From an uncultured Acidimicrobiia bacterium (GTDB lineage Bacteria; Actinomycetota; Acidimicrobiia; Spongiisociales; Spongiisociaceae), in contig OY282370.1 of the NCBI GenBank assembly GCA_958295745.1, forward strand, positions 124,001 to 188,000: a stretch of DNA of 64,000 bases, written 5' to 3'. Position 1 is the stretch's first letter. Each line of letters starts with the position of its first letter. A program made the position numbers and the translations under genes. Below, piece after piece: positions 26,488-36,324 of this stretch. The notes below the pieces were generated by a model. It was given only the letters and a program-made list of their open reading frames with translations. It did not search any database and was not told the origin of the DNA.

Positions 26488-27309
26488 TCAAAGAGCGCAG
26501 TGCCCTTCGCACTCGTTCATGAAGTGATTTTCTTCTTCTTCGAGGTCGGCTTGGATCGCTTCAGCGAGAGGCACCCGGCGATGGTGAAGGAAGGCCTGCT
26601 TGCGAAACATCTTGGAGGCGTTGTGGTCGGGTGAGCGCAACCCGGCGTCCATCTGCACCGCTTCTTCGAACAGGTCGGGGTCGCTTTCCCGCACCGACAA
26701 CCAGCTGGTGGTGCTCCGGAACGGACAACCGACGCAAGCGCTGCGCTCCAGCGTCCGGCCTGGATAGTTCTCCTCAAACCATTCCTGGCACTCTTGCCTG
26801 GACATCGGCAAATCGTCGATCAGGGGAAATCGGTGCTTGATCCACCATTCGCGATTGGGCTTGGCCCGCATGACCTCGTCGGTGCTGATGCCAAGCCACA
26901 TCTCCACGTTTGTATCGGAGGACAGCAGCTTGCGGGGGCGGACACCGAGCAACCTTCGCACCTCCGCCTGGATAGGGGCCAACTTGTAGTTCTTGGTGCA
27001 TTGCCTCCAGTTGATGCCAGCCGGGTCACCGTTGCGTTCAGCGAGAAACACAGGAATGGTCACCCAAGGCTGACCTTGGGCGTTCACCCCGTTCAGGACA
27101 TCTTCCCGTAAGCTTCGCCCGTTGCTGGTGGTGATAATCGGGAAGGAGACCTCCGACCGCAACCACTCCACCGTGTCGTACACCCTCTGCGGCTCCCATC
27201 CGGTGTCGGCAAAGATCGCCACATCAGGCCTGACGCCGAACTCTCCCCTGTCGGCCAGCAGGCACATCACCGTGCTCTGTATACCTCCACCCAGACTGAT
27301 GATCCTCAG
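26488..27309 (-). CDS. PP-loop / PAPS-reductase-like family protein of the kind found in accessory regions
   Basis: RIISLGGGIQSTVMCLLADRG (PP-loop) lies upstream of the first canonical start; VAIFADTGWEP; SACVGCPFRS; C-terminal NECEGHCAL; CTG at 27309 is the best-placed start. Confidence 0.75.
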   Translation of the reverse strand: MRIISLGGGIQSTVMCLLADRGEFGVRPDVAIFADTGWEPQRVYDTVEWLRSEVSFPIITTSNGRSLREDVLNGVNAQGQPWVTIPVFLAERNGDPAGINWRQCTKNYKLAPIQAEVRRLLGVRPRKLLSSDTNVEMWLGISTDEVMRAKPNREWWIKHRFPLIDDLPMSRQECQEWFEENYPGRTLERSACVGCPFRSTTSWLSVRESDPDLFEEAVQMDAGLRSPDHNASKMFRKQAFLHHRRVPLAEAIQADLEEEENHFMNECEGHCAL

Positions 27310-27329
27310 TGCCGGAGGGGCAACCGATT

Positions 27330-28103
27330 TTACCCGGCGGCCCCCTGTCCTAAAGGGGGTAAGCTACTCTCTACTATCTTATACAACTCATCGTAATTGA
27401 ATATATCGAAGCTCATAGTTCCAGCTTTTATATTGAGAGACTTCATCAATTGATTCGGATATGGCCTTTGAAATAGGTGCTCATTGCCTCCTATCGCTAT
27501 GTCGTACACGGCCGCGACTAATATAGGATTAGAAGAAAGATAAGTACGAGATGTAAATTGGTGGTATAATTCCACATTATTAGCCATGTATTCAAGGAGA
27601 GTCTCTAATGAATATGTTGAGTGTCGAGAAGCTCTATGTGCTATCTCCACTAGCCACCAAAGTCGGGCAGCAGCGTTCCAAGTCCTGCCTCCAGTCCCAA
27701 TCCATAACCAATGCCTCTTAATGAAATTACTAGGCTTTTTGATATTACTTTTACCCCATCGCACTGAGGTATATGGTGAAAGAGCAAAGCAATTGACAGA
27801 AGCCCAGAATGAACCATCAGCAGCCTGAGCAGTGGACATACCAGCAAATGCCTGACGAACAAGTAGTGCGTAATGAGCATCGGTCTTATGGCCTGATTCT
27901 GAAATTTGATTCAGAGGATCAAGAGCTACTTCCAATTCAATATTTTTGGCCTGGTAAGGAGATTCACCTTCTGCTTTTGCCTTGTCTTCGATACAATCTC
28001 GTAGTCTCTCAAAATCAGATTCTAAGAAAAGATTGGGAGCGTCGACCGCTAACTCCTCCATAATTCTGTACCCAGAATCATTCAATCTGGGAATACTAAG
28101 CAT
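27330..28103 (-). CDS. Uncharacterised protein, possibly DUF6339-like
   Basis: AT-rich; WNAAARLWWLVEIAHRASRHSTYSLETLLEYMANN; overlaps upstream stop (ATGCTTAG). Confidence 0.55.
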   Translation of the reverse strand: MLSIPRLNDSGYRIMEELAVDAPNLFLESDFERLRDCIEDKAKAEGESPYQAKNIELEVALDPLNQISESGHKTDAHYALLVRQAFAGMSTAQAADGSFWASVNCFALSPYTSVRWGKSNIKKPSNFIKRHWLWIGTGGRTWNAAARLWWLVEIAHRASRHSTYSLETLLEYMANNVELYHQFTSRTYLSSNPILVAAVYDIAIGGNEHLFQRPYPNQLMKSLNIKAGTMSFDIFNYDELYKIVESSLPPLGQGAAG

Positions 28104-29010
28104 TATCCACCTCAGTATCATCCATCAACACTGAATTGAAAAGGCGACCAAAAGGTCTCAGATATGAGTCACCGGTCAGCAACAATTGAGCTGCCCGCAT
28201 AATAGAATATTCGGTTATATTATCGTCAGCACCCAATGTAATACTGTGATCTTTGAGCTTTTGATAAATACATCTATACCAACCGGCAGACGGTATATCC
28301 TCAAGTGTCATAATATCCTGGTCTTCATCTATTTCCTTAAAATATGATAAAACTGTAATCAAGGAGCTTAGAAACAAACTGGAAAAAGTTACATTCCTAT
28401 TACTGCGCAAACTTCGGAAACGCTGAATAGTGTCTTCGTCAGCTATGATATCTACATAGCGTTCCTGGTGGTTGATTTTGATATCAAATTCATCTGCCTT
28501 TAGGTCGCCTGCTGTATCAACCACCAGTTTGAATATACTATGAACTTGTCTTTGTTGCGGGTTGACCTCAAAATGCCAAGGATGATCAACAGCTAGCGGT
28601 TGTCCTTTCTCAATTTTGATTGGTGAGTTTCCATATTCTGAATGAGCAGTAATGGTAGGGAAGAATTCAATATCTTTGCATGCCACGATAGCAGGGTGAA
28701 CTTCTACCACATCATGAAGAAGGCTCATTGGTATAGTTTCATATAGACTAAACATATCTCCTTCCGATACATTTAATAAAGGCTTACGATAAATCGTATC
28801 CCGACAATATAGCATAGCCACACAACAAACCTGTGAAGAGTGAATATAACTCCTAATGGTCTCATTATTGATATTATATTCAATATGAACCACAATATCA
28901 TTTGATGAGTAATTGACACTTAGCTCCGTAGAAAATAGGCTTCCTGGATAATCATCAGAAAACGGCCTAGCTACTGGATAAAGATAGTGACGGTTAGGAG
29001 AATACTTCAT
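28096..29010 (-). CDS. Uncharacterised protein in AT-rich defence-like operon
   Basis: 304 aa ORF; start overlaps upstream stop (TAATG); no recognised motif. Confidence 0.6.
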   Translation of the reverse strand: MKYSPNRHYLYPVARPFSDDYPGSLFSTELSVNYSSNDIVVHIEYNINNETIRSYIHSSQVCCVAMLYCRDTIYRKPLLNVSEGDMFSLYETIPMSLLHDVVEVHPAIVACKDIEFFPTITAHSEYGNSPIKIEKGQPLAVDHPWHFEVNPQQRQVHSIFKLVVDTAGDLKADEFDIKINHQERYVDIIADEDTIQRFRSLRSNRNVTFSSLFLSSLITVLSYFKEIDEDQDIMTLEDIPSAGWYRCIYQKLKDHSITLGADDNITEYSIMRAAQLLLTGDSYLRPFGRLFNSVLMDDTEVDNA

Positions 29011-30894
29011 TATGATTCCTCAAAAAATCTTAAGGAAAATGATTTGCCGGATATCGGCTCCCTGGTAAATATCTCTATCGTTTGACGATTACCTGGCTCC
29101 ACTTCAGGAATGGAAAAAATGATATCCTCTATCACCTGAAGATCTCTATTGTTGGAAACAGCCCTTCTAATACCTATTGGGTAAAGAAGCCCATCTTCAC
29201 CTACCGATCTGATATCAATACTAGTTGGATGTTTCTCGGGTTGATCGAATGTAACAACAACTGAATGAGTATCGCTTGAACCCTTTCTGAAACGAATTCC
29301 CACAAAGCTCTGAGCTACAGGTATGACTCTGCGTGGTCTAGGTCTAGGGTTTGGGCCCGGACGCGGCTTTGGCCCAGGACCCGGACCTGGTTTAGGAGGA
29401 TCGCCATTATTTCCAGGTCTGTGAACTATTTCCTTTTTCCTTGCCTTGAGCTTCTTGGGTTTCCAAGGTGGTCGAAGACTCTGAACCGGCGAAGTTACTA
29501 CTGGATCGCCCTGATCATTTTCAATCCCGCTATCCCCTACCTCCTGATGATCGTCACCTTCAAGGCCAAGATATCCAGATAATTCACTAAGATTCTCCGA
29601 ATCTCCACCTGCATCTGGCTCTGCTAATCCTTTGATGGTTTCATAACACCACTCACCTATTAGATCAAGACAACGTTTAGCTTCCTTGCGCAATTCTTCG
29701 TTACTGATGGAATCTACACTAATCTGGTCGTGGCGAGGAGACTCTGCCTGCTTCAATAATTGCTGTCCCTTAGATTTGCACTCAATTACAGCCGTAAAAC
29801 CCCACCAATGACCGGGAATACGACCTAACTTTGGTAACATATGTTTACGTTCCGTAGTTATGAGCATACCTGCATCACGTACTAAAGCTATTTCTCTTCT
29901 TCTGTTGTCTTTGTCAATCTCAATGCGAATTGTGAAGTTCCCTACATCTTTCATATCATATGAATCAATAGTCTCAGTTAGAGAAACCTTTGCAAAGTTA
30001 TGGATAGAATTATCGTCAATATCAGCCAGATAATGAGTAAAAGTTTCTCTATTGATAAAACGCTCCCCTATCTGCACTTCTAAACCACCATGAATGATAG
30101 CATGAAAGTAATTTTTAAGTATGATCTTTGTACTACTCCTTTCCCACCTCTTTAATCCTCCACTAAAAGAATACCCTAAGATATAAATGGACGTACCAGG
30201 TTGCTTTAGTTTAAAGGTCTCCGGTATATTTTCATTCTCTAGTGAATTAAATCCCGCTCCGAGATATCCTGTTCTCTGAAAGGCCTTTCCATTTTGCCCT
30301 TTATGAGATACCAGTATAGTTTTTCCTATAAAGCGGTGGTGTAAAGTATCACGATCATAGAATGATGTAGAATATAGGACCGTTCGCAGAGGAGTAGCAA
30401 TAAATGAGGCGAACTTTCCTATACCAAACGAACCTGCTGCATCTTTTTGTAACTTGTTAGTCAACCCGTCGCCTTTGGTCAGTGTTTCCCAAAAGGTCGG
30501 ACGGTAATCTCTTTCTATATCTGGGGCACCGGTTGTATTACTGTCAGTTATACAGAGAGATATACAACTAGGATACCCCCCCCCCCAGTAGTAACATAGC
30601 CTTCTCAAAAATCGGACGATATTCATCAGTGTTGTGAGATGATTCTATAGAGTACTGAATGTGCTGAGCAAGGCTGTCTGCTGAAAACAAATCTTTGCTC
30701 AGATCCTTCTTTTGAAGAGTTACCAACACCGGCTCTTTACTCTCTGGCGTTCTGGCGTCTAGAGAGTTCTGCAATGACTCTCTGATGATCGCCGTTTCTC
30801 GATCGCCGGTGAAATGCTCCATACCTGCGTGGGCAGGCCCCTCCACCACACCTGCTTGGTTCTCGACGAACTTCCATCTGAGAGTTTGGGCCAT
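29010..30894 (-). CDS. GHKL-type (HATPase) ATPase-like protein, frame interrupted at an 11-G homopolymer (two ORFs: 30894-30568 and the one ending at 29010)
   Basis: First ORF has IIRESLQNSLDA (N-box-like); second ORF has ITDSNTTG and GSFGIGKFA (G1/G2-like); the junction is GGGGGGGGGGG; 10 G would restore one frame. Confidence 0.7.
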
Positions 30895-30959
30895 GGCGAC
30901 CACAATACTAGGCTGATTGATGTCTAAAACGCAATCCACAGCGAGCCAACGGTACTCCC

Positions 30960-31952
30960 ATGACCCGATTCGCCTATTTCTGCGGCCACGAGCAGTGGCA
31001 CCCCGAGCAGCTGGTCCGCCATGCCCGGCTGGCCGAGCAGGCCGGGTTCGACATGGCGGTGGTGTCCGAACACTTCCACCCCTGGGTGGACGACGCCTCG
31101 GCTTCCGGGTTCGCCTACGCCACGATCGCGGCCATGGCGCAGGCCACCGAGCGGTTGGAGTTCACCACCGGGGTAACCACTCCTCTCTGGAGGTTCCACC
31201 CCGCCGTCGTCGCCCAGGCCGCCGCCACCCTCGACCGCCTGAGCGGAGGGCGCTTCACCCTGGGCGTGGGGACCGGCGAGAACATCAACGAAGGCCCGCT
31301 GGGATACCGCTTCCCCAAGTACGCCGAGCGGGCGGCCCGTATGTCCGAAGCGCTGGAGATCATGCGGCGGCTGCTGGACGGGGAAAAGCTCACCTACGCA
31401 GGGGAGTACTACCGCACCGACCGGGCCAAGCTGTACTCGCCGCCGGTTTCCCGGGTGCCGATCCTGATGGCGGCGGGCGGCCCCAAGTCGGCCCGGCTGG
31501 CAGGCCGCCGGGCGGAGGGGGTGATCGTCTCCGTAAAGGACCCGTCGGTAGCCGTCGAGCGGGTCATCGGCCCGATCCGGGAGGAAGCCGCCGCCCATGA
31601 CCGCCCCGAGCCGATCGTGCTCACCTCCCGGTGGGCGATCCTGGCCGGAGACGACGATGAAGCCTGGCAGGCTCTCTACTCGTGGCGGGGGCTGCGGGCG
31701 CCGGGGCGGCTGGAGGCGGTGGACCCGATGACGCTGCGGGAAAGGGCCGACAAACTGCCCCGCGAGGATGTGCTCGGCCGGTACGCCCGGGCGGTCGAAG
31801 CGCAGGAGATCGTGGATCTCTACCTGCCGCTGATCGAGGAGATCGACGCCGATGTGGTCACCATCCAGATGGCCGCCGTCGACCAGGAAGCCCTGATCGA
31901 CCTGCTGGGCAGGGAGGTCCTTCCCGCCCTGAGGGAAGCCGCCGACGGGTAA
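30960..31952 (+). CDS. LLM-class F420-dependent oxidoreductase
   Basis: FAYFCGHEQWHPEQLVRHARLAEQAGFDMAVVSEHFHPW; GRFTLGVGTGENINE; VPILMAAGGPKSARLAGRRAEGVI. Confidence 0.92.
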   Translation: MTRFAYFCGHEQWHPEQLVRHARLAEQAGFDMAVVSEHFHPWVDDASASGFAYATIAAMAQATERLEFTTGVTTPLWRFHPAVVAQAAATLDRLSGGRFTLGVGTGENINEGPLGYRFPKYAERAARMSEALEIMRRLLDGEKLTYAGEYYRTDRAKLYSPPVSRVPILMAAGGPKSARLAGRRAEGVIVSVKDPSVAVERVIGPIREEAAAHDRPEPIVLTSRWAILAGDDDEAWQALYSWRGLRAPGRLEAVDPMTLRERADKLPREDVLGRYARAVEAQEIVDLYLPLIEEIDADVVTIQMAAVDQEALIDLLGREVLPALREAADG

Positions 31953-32016
31953 CCCCGGCCTTTCTGTCACACCCCCCGGTTACCTTGGATGGGTAAGCGG
32001 ACAGGAGAAGCATCGG

Positions 32017-34128
32017 ATGGATGCGCACCCGGAATCTCGATCGGACTACGACCCGCGCCTCGCCCGCAGCCTGCTCCGCTCCGGCATCGGCGACCCGAAC
32101 GCCGAATTCCGAGAGCATCAGGAAGAGGCGATCCGTTACCTGGTCGGCGGCCGCGGGCGACGGCGGTTGCTGCTGGTGCAGAAGACAGGGTGGGGCAAGA
32201 GCTTCGTCTATTTCATAGCCGCCAAACTCCTGCGCCTGCTCGGAAGCGGGCCGGTCATCCTGATATCGCCGCTGCTGGCCCTGATGCGCAACCAGATCGC
32301 CATGACCGAACGTCTGGGGGTGCGGGCCGGCACTATCAACTCCAGCAACCGAGACGAGTGGGATTCCGTGATCGGGCGGCTGGCCGGCAACGAGATCGAC
32401 ATCCTGCTTATCGCACCCGAAAGGTTGGCGAACGAGCAGTTCCGAGAAGAGGTGTACCCCGTCCACCTGAGCCGGGCCGGTATGTGGGTCGTGGACGAAG
32501 CCCATTGCATATCCGACTGGGGGCACGACTTCCGGCCTGATTACCGCCGGATAGAAAGCCTGGTCCGGCGCCTGCCCGACAATGTTCCTCTGCTGGCCAC
32601 CACCGCCACGGCCAACGACCGGGTGATCGAGGATCTGGAAACGGTGCTGGGCCCGGGCCTGGAGGTGGTGCGGGGCGGCCTCGACCGACCCTCCCTGTTG
32701 CTGCAGACCATCGATATCCCCCTGCCCAAGGACCGCCTGGCCTGGTTGGCCGAGCAGCTGCCGAAGCTGGCGGGCAGCGGCATCATCTACACCCTGACCA
32801 TACCGGATGCGGAACAGGCGGCGCGGTGGCTACAGAGCCGCGGGCTCGATGTCCGCGCCTATACGGGGCCCACCGATTCGATGGAACGGATAGCTCTGGA
32901 GGAGGCGCTGATCAACAACGAGGTCAAAGCCTTGACGGCGACCCCTGCTCTGGGGATGGGATTCGACAAACCGGACCTGGGCTTCGTCATCCACTATCAG
33001 GCGCCGGGATCGGTGATCACCTACTATCAACAGGTGGGCCGGGCGGGACGGGGCATAGGCGGGGCCTACGGTGTGCTCCTGAGCGGCAAAGAGGACAAGG
33101 ACATCATCGACTTCTTCCGGGAATCCGCCTTCCCGACCCGCTCCGAAGTCCAAGAAGTTTTGGATGCACTGTATCGATCGGACGCCGGGCTTTCGTTGAA
33201 CGACCTGCAAGCAAGGGTGAACATCAAGCACAAACGCTTGGCGCAAACCCTGAAGCTGCTCATGCTGGAAACTCCGGCCCCGCTCGTAAAGCAAGGTTAC
33301 AAATATCAGCTGACCCCGCATCACCTGGGCGGGGGTTTCTGGGAGCGTGTCGAGCGGCTCGATGAAATCCGTCTCAGGGAACAGGCCGAGATGCAGGAAT
33401 ACATAGCTCTTTCATCGGGTCACATGGAGTTCCTGATCGAGGCGCTCAACGGCGCCCCCGCCGAAATCGGCAACACCCACGGCCTGCAACCGCTGCCCGC
33501 TGTCTCATCATACGATATGCGGGTGAAGGCGGAGGATTTTCTGAGCCGCGAATGGTACTCGATAGAGCCTCGAAAAAGGTGGCCGGCAGGAGGTCTAACC
33601 GATTACGAGGTGAAAGGAAACATCGGTGAAGATCATCGGCATCTGCCCGGAAAGGCATTATGTAGGTGGGGAAGCGGCACGCTCGGACGGCTGGTCGAGC
33701 AGGGCAAATATCAAGACGAACGGTTCTCCGACCGATTGATAACAGCCTGCGTGAAACTGCTTCGAGAATGGAACCCTGAGCCGAGGCCCAGGTGGGTTGC
33801 CTGCGCACCGTCGCGGAAACATCCGAACCCGGTTGCCGACTTCGCCCGACGGCTGGCGGCGGACCTGGGGCTTCCCTTCCATGCGGTTCTGGAAAATACG
33901 GGCAAGAGCCGGGAGCAACAGAAGCAGATGCGAAACAGCCATTGGCAGGCCCGCAACATCGACGGAGCATTCCGGGTGAACACCCGGCTCGCGGGCCGGG
34001 GGCCGGTGCTGCTGGTGGATGACATCGTCGACTCGGGATGGACGATGACGGTGTGCGCCTGGCTGCTCCGCAAGCACGGCGGCGGTGAGGTGCATCCGTT
34101 GGCTTTGTCGAAGGCGGGGGGCTCTTGA
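32017..34128 (+). CDS. RecQ-like DEAD/H helicase fused to a C-terminal phosphoribosyltransferase domain
   Basis: KTGWGKSFVYFIAAKLL, LISPLLALMRNQI, WVVDEAHCISDWGHDFRPDYRRI, LLATTATAN, QQVGRAGRG; C-terminal VLLVDDIVDSGWTM PRPP motif. Confidence 0.9.
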   Translation: MDAHPESRSDYDPRLARSLLRSGIGDPNAEFREHQEEAIRYLVGGRGRRRLLLVQKTGWGKSFVYFIAAKLLRLLGSGPVILISPLLALMRNQIAMTERLGVRAGTINSSNRDEWDSVIGRLAGNEIDILLIAPERLANEQFREEVYPVHLSRAGMWVVDEAHCISDWGHDFRPDYRRIESLVRRLPDNVPLLATTATANDRVIEDLETVLGPGLEVVRGGLDRPSLLLQTIDIPLPKDRLAWLAEQLPKLAGSGIIYTLTIPDAEQAARWLQSRGLDVRAYTGPTDSMERIALEEALINNEVKALTATPALGMGFDKPDLGFVIHYQAPGSVITYYQQVGRAGRGIGGAYGVLLSGKEDKDIIDFFRESAFPTRSEVQEVLDALYRSDAGLSLNDLQARVNIKHKRLAQTLKLLMLETPAPLVKQGYKYQLTPHHLGGGFWERVERLDEIRLREQAEMQEYIALSSGHMEFLIEALNGAPAEIGNTHGLQPLPAVSSYDMRVKAEDFLSREWYSIEPRKRWPAGGLTDYEVKGNIGEDHRHLPGKALCRWGSGTLGRLVEQGKYQDERFSDRLITACVKLLREWNPEPRPRWVACAPSRKHPNPVADFARRLAADLGLPFHAVLENTGKSREQQKQMRNSHWQARNIDGAFRVNTRLAGRGPVLLVDDIVDSGWTMTVCAWLLRKHGGGEVHPLALSKAGGS

Positions 34129-35162
34129 GCTGGTCACTATCCCCCGACACGCAGGCGGTCCTGCTGCTCACCGCCCCGCTGATAGTCGGGCGAAACCGCG
34201 AGGCGGCCGACCGTCTGAAACCGGGGGAATATCGGGCGCTGGAGAAGCATCTGCGGGATCGGGGCCGGCGGCCGGGCGACCTGCTCGGCGGCGGCCCGGA
34301 GGAGTTTCTGGACGAGAACCCGCCCGGCGGCCTCCACAGGATCAGGAACCTGCTGCAGCGGGGCAGCCGCCTAGCCCAAGCGGTGGATCATTGGCACACC
34401 CGAGCCATCTGGGTGATAAGCCGGTACGACGAGGGGTATCCGCAGCGGTTCGAGACGCGCATCCCTCGGACCGCGCCATCGCTCCTGTACGGGTGCGGGG
34501 ACAAGCCGCTCCTCGACGGCGGCGGGCTGGCGGTGGTGGGGCCCCGCAACGCGGATGAGGATGCCCTCGACTTCGCCCGGAGGGCCGGGGGCCTGGCGGG
34601 GCGCGCCCTGCGCACCGTGGTGTCCGGCGGGGCGCGCGGGGTGGACCAGACGGCGATGACCGGCGCCCTGGAAGCGGGCGGTCGGTCGGTCGGAGTGCTG
34701 GCCAACAATCTCGAAAGGCAGGTCTTGACCCGGGACTGCCGGGACTGGATCATCGAGGAGCAGCTACTGATGGTATCGCCCTACGACCCTCGGGCCGGAT
34801 TCCATCGAGGGGCGGCCATGGGCCGCAACGCGTTGATATACAACCTGGCCGACGCGGCCCTAGTGGTGGAAGCCGACGCCGAACGGGGCGGAAGCAGGGC
34901 GGGGGCGGTCAACCAGCTCCGGGCCAACGGCAAACAACCAGGCCGAGGGGTGCCGGTCTACGTTCGGGGCAGGCCCAGCGCCGGCCTCGAAGCCTTGAAG
35001 AAGCAAGGGGCGCTGGTCTGGCCCGACCCGGAGGCGGCGGACGAGCTGGAATCGTTGCTGGACGGCGGCCCGCCCGAACCGCCGCCGGCCGAGGCGGCAG
35101 AATCCACTGCGGGGGAAAACGAACAGACGGAACAGCAGCAGCTGCCCCTCGGGGGCGCCTAG
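34125..35162 (+). CDS. DprA/Smf-like Rossmann protein
   Basis: YPQRFETRIPRTAPSLLYGCGDKPLLDGGGLAVVGPRNADEDALDFARRAGGLAGRALRTVVSGGARGVDQTAMTGALEAGG; overlaps the helicase stop (TTGA). Confidence 0.88.
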   Translation: MSWSLSPDTQAVLLLTAPLIVGRNREAADRLKPGEYRALEKHLRDRGRRPGDLLGGGPEEFLDENPPGGLHRIRNLLQRGSRLAQAVDHWHTRAIWVISRYDEGYPQRFETRIPRTAPSLLYGCGDKPLLDGGGLAVVGPRNADEDALDFARRAGGLAGRALRTVVSGGARGVDQTAMTGALEAGGRSVGVLANNLERQVLTRDCRDWIIEEQLLMVSPYDPRAGFHRGAAMGRNALIYNLADAALVVEADAERGGSRAGAVNQLRANGKQPGRGVPVYVRGRPSAGLEALKKQGALVWPDPEAADELESLLDGGPPEPPPAEAAESTAGENEQTEQQQLPLGGA

Positions 35163-35233
35163 GCGCAGTTCCTATGGACGCCGTTCGGCGGCCCGGTGCG
35201 TCCGAACGTCATCCGCCCGCAATTCTGCGGGGG

Positions 35234-36115
35234 TCAGTCCTTGAGGATGCGGTCCGGCCACTCGTCCTTGAGCAGCCGGGACAGGGCCCGGTCGGCCAGG
35301 ATCTTGCCGCCCGTCTGGCACACGGCGCAGTAGTTGGTCTCGCTGGAGGCGTACACGATCCTCCTGACCGGGTGCCCGCACGCCGGACAGGGCTCCCGGT
35401 ACTTGCCGTGGACGGCCATCTCGGGGCGGAAGGCGGTCACCTTCCGGGGAAACCCCTCCCCCGCCTCCTCCCGCAGCAGATCCGTCCACTCCTCCAGGGA
35501 GCTCCTGACGGCCTCGTACAGGCGGGCGATCTCGTCCTCGGTGAGCCGGAAGGTGAGCCGGATGGGCGAGAGGTGCGCCCGATGGAGGATCTCGTCCGAA
35601 TAGGCGTTGCCGATCCCCGAGAAAAGGCGGGGGTCGGTGAGGGCCCGCTTGAGGGTGTGGTTCTCGCTCACCAGCACCTTCGCGAAGGTCGGGAGGTCCA
35701 CCTCCAGGGGCTCCACTCCGCTTCTCACATGCTTGGCCAAGCCCTCCTCGCCGCGGTGGATATGGAGGGAAGCCCGCTTCTTGCTGCTCTGCTCGGTCAG
35801 CACCAGGGTGCCGTTGGCAAAGTCGAAGGCGGCGTGCCCGACCTTCTTCGGCACGGCGGCGCCCCGCTTCCGCCAGTGAAAACGGCCCGTGATCATGAGA
35901 TGGAACACCATGAACAGGTCGTCCTCCAGCTCCCACACGAGGCGTTTGCCCATCCGCCGGAACCCGATCACCCGCTTTCCCACCACCCCGCCGAGGGGCG
36001 GGTCGTAGGTGCCGAGCAGCGAGATGGACGCCATACGAACCCGTTCGACGACCCGGCCTCCTATGAAACGCTCCAAGGCCTCCAGGTAGACCACGATGTC
36101 GGGGAGCTCCGGCAC
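35234..36115 (-). CDS. Fpg/Nei-family DNA glycosylase
   Basis: (V)PELPDIVVYLEAL N-terminal catalytic Pro after a GTG start; GIGNAYSDEILHRAHLSP; zinc finger CPACGHPVRRIVYASSETNYCAVCQTGGK. Confidence 0.93.
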   Translation of the reverse strand: MPELPDIVVYLEALERFIGGRVVERVRMASISLLGTYDPPLGGVVGKRVIGFRRMGKRLVWELEDDLFMVFHLMITGRFHWRKRGAAVPKKVGHAAFDFANGTLVLTEQSSKKRASLHIHRGEEGLAKHVRSGVEPLEVDLPTFAKVLVSENHTLKRALTDPRLFSGIGNAYSDEILHRAHLSPIRLTFRLTEDEIARLYEAVRSSLEEWTDLLREEAGEGFPRKVTAFRPEMAVHGKYREPCPACGHPVRRIVYASSETNYCAVCQTGGKILADRALSRLLKDEWPDRILKD

Positions 36116-36324
36116 AACCGCCAGCATAGGCGTTCACCCCGATCCTTCACGGCCGGGATGCCGGGGTGCGGGCGGCCATAGACGTCGAGCAACATCATGA
36201 CCCGGGATCAATCGATCGCAACAGGCACGACCGCCCCCCGGTAACGAGCGCCGATTACGAGCGCCGCCCGCAGAGGCCGAAGATCAGGGTTGTGGAGAAA
36301 GGGCCGAGAGGACTCGACCCAGTC

